Source: Haloimpatiens sp042688525 (GTDB lineage Bacteria; Bacillota; Clostridia; Clostridiales; Clostridiaceae). Taken from it: a DNA stretch of 64,000 nucleotides. The DNA lies in NCBI RefSeq assembly GCF_042688525.2, contig NZ_JBHWAB010000001.1, positions 3,844,001 through 3,908,000 of the forward strand. Direction: 5' to 3'. Both the position numbers and the translations under genes were made by a program. The first letter of the stretch is position 1. Each line of letters starts with the position of its first letter. Below are positions 61,453-64,000 of this stretch, one piece after another. The notes beneath the pieces were generated by a model. It was not told the origin of the DNA and ran no database searches. It saw only the letters and a program-made list of their open reading frames with translations.

Positions 61453-61631
61453 ATTGTATCTAAGGAGGTGTATAAAAAACTATATTTACATATTAATTTA
61501 TATTAAAATAATTATACTTTTTTGTTTTTATTTGTTTTTTAATTATTAGTGCTTTATAATCTATATGATATGAATTAATAAACATAAAATCTGCTCCTAT
61601 AGATTTTATTAATCTGACTGGAGGTGTACTT

Positions 61632-62756
61632 ATGCATAATACTAATATAGGAAATAGTCTAATATTGTTGATTTCATTTGGACTACCTATCTTTATAATA
61701 TTTATGATAGGATTATGTTTACCCTATTTTCAAAATAATAATATTTTCTTTGGCATTACAATACCTAAAGAATATAAAAATAAAAATAAATTTAGATTAA
61801 AAAAATTACAAAATGCTTATAAGAAAATGTATTTATTTACCTGTGGAATCTTTTCTATAATATGTATATTTCTACTTTATAAGTATTATGACAATGCATT
61901 ACTTATGGTAGTACTACTTTTTTTCCTAGCAACATTAATTCACATTAATTATTATATTGTCCATAAAAAAATCAAATTGCTAAAAACTAAGCAAAATTGG
62001 TCATCTGGAAAAAAAGATCTAATAGTTATAGATACTACAATTAGTAAAAATCAAAAACTTATATTGAATAAAAAATTTTTTTGGATTCCTATTTTAATTA
62101 TACTATTAAATTTAATCATCGTACTTATGAAATACAATAATATTCCAAGTACGTCTCCTACGACTTATACTAATAATGGTTATTTATATTCTTGGACAAA
62201 AAAATCATTGCTTACTTTTTTACTAATTCCATTTTCAGAAATAGAATTCACTATTTTCTTAAATTATATATATAATTTAATTATGGAATCAAAAGAAATA
62301 TTGGTTTTTTCAAATATAGACATAGAAAATAAAATTAATACACTTTATACTCTTTGGTCAAAAAATTTACTAATAAATTCATTTTTGATAAATTTATTAT
62401 TTTTAACAACTAGTATTTCTAACTTAGGTTTTATTAATATAAAATATAATAATATGCTTATAATTATGATTACTTTTATAATTTTTATTTATAGTGCTAC
62501 ATTAAGTTTCTATACTGGCAAAAAACTACATAAATTTAAAAGTTTTATTACAACTACTAATGTAGACGAAGATATATATTGGCTTATGGGTTATATATAC
62601 TATAATCCAAATGATAAGCGTTTATGGGTACCTAAAAGACTGGGTATTGGTTGGACTCTTAATATATACAAGCCTATTGGAAAAATATTTATTATTGTAA
62701 TAACAACTTGTATCCTTCTTACTTTTATATTACTTTCTAGAATTCCTAATTTTTAA
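61632..62756 (+). CDS. DUF1648/DUF5808-type membrane protein
   Basis: A 374-residue integral membrane protein with about eight segments. The N-terminal NIFFGITIPKEYKNK and the C-terminal YNPNDKRLWVPKRLGIGWTL are the typical DUF1648 and DUF5808 landmarks. Members are uncharacterised, often near regulators or transporters. TGGAGGTG is before the ATG. It is separated from feoB by 220 bases, probably its own unit. Confidence 0.85.
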   Translation: MHNTNIGNSLILLISFGLPIFIIFMIGLCLPYFQNNNIFFGITIPKEYKNKNKFRLKKLQNAYKKMYLFTCGIFSIICIFLLYKYYDNALLMVVLLFFLATLIHINYYIVHKKIKLLKTKQNWSSGKKDLIVIDTTISKNQKLILNKKFFWIPILIILLNLIIVLMKYNNIPSTSPTTYTNNGYLYSWTKKSLLTFLLIPFSEIEFTIFLNYIYNLIMESKEILVFSNIDIENKINTLYTLWSKNLLINSFLINLLFLTTSISNLGFINIKYNNMLIIMITFIIFIYSATLSFYTGKKLHKFKSFITTTNVDEDIYWLMGYIYYNPNDKRLWVPKRLGIGWTLNIYKPIGKIFIIVITTCILLTFILLSRIPNF

Positions 62757-62951
62757 AAATTAAAGACCATAAACAGTTTATACTACTGAATATGATCTCT
62801 ATATGGAGAAAATTATCCATAATAAATTCTAATACAAACTACAAAATTAAAACACAAAGCCATTTATTTTTTTATTATATTATATTCATCTTCACTCCAA
62901 ATAGTTACACATCAAAATTAAAATTATGTTAAAAATAATATATTTTTAACA

Positions 62952-62998
62952 TAAAAAAATATACCTATCTAAAAATATTTTAGACGGGTATATTTTTT
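62952..62998. terminator. Bidirectional terminator
   Basis: Stem AAATATACC...TCTAAAA / TTTTAGA...GGTATATTT flanked by A and T runs, between the DUF5808 gene and ykuS. Confidence 0.78.
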
Positions 62999-63021
62999 AA
63001 ATCAATATAAGTATACAATTA

Positions 63022-63282
63022 TTACATCATTTTATTTTCCATTTGCGATTTAACTTCCTCAGGTGTCATTCCATGTGCTGAAATCACAGGAACTTCAGTT
63101 ATAGCATCTTCCATTCCCATCATATTTTCATCTTCACCTGTTATAATTACAGCATCAAATTTATTAAAATATGCTGAATCGTTCATTTCCTTACTTGTAA
63201 ATTCACTTACTTTATATCCATCTTCTGATAAAAATTGTTTTACTGGTCTTAGTCCTTTTTCAACAGCAACTCTTTTTTTCAT
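63022..63282 (-). CDS. YkuS family (UPF0180) protein
   Basis: An 86-residue protein with RVAVEKGLRPVKQFLSEDGY, FDAVIITGEDENMMGMED and the ending GMTPEEVKSQME, which match UPF0180/YkuS. Function unknown. AAGGAGGAG precedes the ATG. Monocistronic. Confidence 0.9.
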   Translation of the reverse strand: MKKRVAVEKGLRPVKQFLSEDGYKVSEFTSKEMNDSAYFNKFDAVIITGEDENMMGMEDAITEVPVISAHGMTPEEVKSQMENKMM

Positions 63283-63360
63283 GAAATATCACTCCTCCTT
63301 AGAAGTTATTATTTCCTTTTTTATAATCCATATACACTGTATAGTTACTTGACCTACTAG

Positions 63361-63513
63361 TTACTGTAAAAATAATTTTCTAGCCTCTAACATCCTCTGA
63401 ACGCCCGTTATAAAAACCATTATTGAAAATATAACTATAATAATTGCTGCATATTTAGTTAATAAAATCATTAATGTAAATAAAATAAATCCTTCTGTTC
63501 TTTCTGCAACTCC
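63361..63513 (-). pseudogene. C-terminal remnant resembling CDP-alcohol phosphatidyltransferase
   Basis: About 50 codons after an in-frame stop read GVAERTEGFILFTLMIL, then a second hydrophobic segment and ITGVQRMLEARKLFLQ before the TAA. This resembles the last two membrane helices of a CDP-alcohol phosphatidyltransferase. There is no start codon with a ribosome binding site and the N-terminal catalytic part is absent. The adjacent sequence upstream is the ferredoxin terminator, so it is a decayed gene fragment. Confidence 0.55.
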
Positions 63514-63544
63514 TTATTGATAATAAAAAGATTTTTTAGAACAT

Positions 63545-63573
63545 AAAAAAAGACCGCCAAAGCGATCTTTTTT
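63545..63573 (-). terminator. Ferredoxin terminator
   Basis: Minus-strand stem AAAAGATCGCT / GGCGGTCTTTTTT with loop TT, right after the ferredoxin stop. Confidence 0.8.
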
Positions 63574-63586
63574 CTATGTTCTTATA

Positions 63587-63757
63587 TTAGTCTTGAACTG
63601 GTGCTCCTACTGGACAAACATTTGCACAGTTTCCACAATCAATGCAAGTATCTGCATCTATAACGTATTGAGTATCTCCTTGGCTTATAGCGTTAACTGG
63701 ACATTCTGAAGCACATGCTCCACAGCTTACGCAAGCATCTGTAATTTTATATGCCAT
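63587..63757 (-). CDS. 2[4Fe-4S] ferredoxin
   Basis: A 56-residue clostridial-type ferredoxin, too short for most ORF cut-offs. Two cluster motifs, CVSCGACASECP and CIDCGNCANVCP, bind two [4Fe-4S] clusters. AAGGAGGTG precedes the ATG. Such ferredoxins carry low-potential electrons from pyruvate:ferredoxin oxidoreductase to hydrogenases and other acceptors. Strong terminator follows. Confidence 0.96.
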   Translation of the reverse strand: MAYKITDACVSCGACASECPVNAISQGDTQYVIDADTCIDCGNCANVCPVGAPVQD

Positions 63758-63839
63758 TTGCTACACCTCCTTAAAATTTTGGATAAAATATCATCCACAG
63801 TTTATTTTATCACGTTTTTTTATATTTTAAAAGATACTT

Positions 63840-64000
63840 TTAAATAATAGTATATCCTAAATTTTCTATACACTCACTCATTGCTTCTTCATTTATAAAA
63901 TAATTATCATATACGACTTCTACAACACCGTTTTCTTTATTTATTTGACATGCTACAATTCCTTCATAATTTGTAATCGCATTTTTAATTTTCATAACAT
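63840..64000 (-). CDS. Heavy-metal-associated (HMA) domain protein, C-terminal part
   Basis: Fifty-two codons before the TAA, running off the right edge. The frame reads VMKIKNAITNYEGIVACQIN, then GVVEVVYDNYFINEEAM and CIENLGYTII, which is the beta-alpha-beta-beta-alpha-beta pattern of an HMA domain. The CxxC metal site would be encoded just outside the window. A small copper chaperone (CopZ-like) or the end of a P-type ATPase domain are both possible. Ferredoxin lies 82 bases downstream. Confidence 0.7.
   Translation of the reverse strand, partial: VMKIKNAITNYEGIVACQINKENGVVEVVYDNYFINEEAMSECIENLGYTII

Noticed and set aside
61462..61500. Perfect AAGGAGG ribosome binding site after the split feoB
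   Set aside because: Only a roughly 12-codon frame follows at an unsuitable distance; no gene can be supported.
1..64000. Prophage, insertion sequence, CRISPR array, rRNA or tRNA genes
   Set aside because: Looked for on both strands; no transposase, integrase, phage structural gene, regular repeat-spacer array or recognisable tRNA/rRNA sequence was seen.

Overview
This is a very AT-rich, low-GC Gram-positive chromosomal segment that fits Clostridium sensu stricto. Evidence: strong GGAGG-type ribosome binding sites with frequent TTG and GTG starts, an abrB gene with Spo0A-box-like sites, an arginine deiminase operon, many clostridial-type oxidoreductases and ferredoxins, and a gene with an in-frame UGA typical of a selenoprotein. 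The species cannot be fixed from the sequence alone. The window is mostly chromosomal housekeeping and metabolic genes. I see no insertion sequence, prophage, CRISPR array, rRNA or tRNA gene.

Layout. 1-5144 (minus): a five-gene glycerol 3-phosphate operon (GlpA-like dehydrogenase, flavin oxidoreductase, DUF1667 protein, FGGY kinase, start of an FAD-linked oxidase). 5145-6149: a gene-free kilobase with a candidate C-rich small RNA. 6150-9790 (plus): a two-component system and a lipoprotein. 9822-15802 (minus): cobyric acid synthase, a patatin-like lipase, and the nadA-nadB-nadC operon for de novo NAD synthesis. 16099-18173 (plus): a GAF protein and a thiamine-diphosphate enzyme. 18242-21547: YhfC-type membrane protease, a decayed lipoprotein gene, a NapH-like iron-sulfur membrane protein behind a CsoR/CstR-type operator, and manA. 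22185-24209: the glucose PTS permease behind an antiterminator-type leader. 24251-31920: a DUF3298 secreted protein, then an amino-acid ABC transporter between two paralogous chemoreceptors; the binding-protein gene is frameshifted at a slippery A run. 31973-33657: YitT and an upstream cobalamin riboswitch with no obvious partner gene.

33658-37053 (minus) is a Fur-controlled ferrous-iron operon (feoA, feoA, feoB, a DUF2325 protein, a FeoC-like protein). 37234-43292 holds an HD protein, an M16C metalloprotease and a PII-like protein with a cation/proton antiporter. 43387-46684 (minus) is the arginine deiminase operon arcC-arcA-arcB. 46990-47286 is a HesB-like selenoprotein gene behind a consensus promoter and a second CsoR/CstR-type operator. 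47574-53330 (minus) carries an HD phosphohydrolase, an AI-2E transporter family protein, a DUF1836 protein, transaldolase and CCA transferase; a gene-poor stretch inside it has four perfect DnaA boxes next to Spo0A boxes. 54090-58560 has abrB, an NlpC/P60 hydrolase, rsmI, trmN6 and corA. 58747-61408 has a terminated leader RNA followed by a second, divergent Feo system whose FeoB is split into GTPase and membrane proteins. The right end has a DUF5808 membrane protein, YkuS, a gene remnant, a small ferredoxin and a partial heavy-metal-associated domain gene.

Most noteworthy: the HesB-like selenoprotein with its SECIS-like hairpin, the matched promoter/operator architecture it shares with the NapH-like gene, the four-motif UUCCC small RNA, the DnaA/Spo0A box cluster, the orphan B12 riboswitch, the slippery-site frameshift in the ABC binding protein, and the second Feo locus with its terminated leader. 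All functional calls come from reading motifs by eye; no database search was possible.
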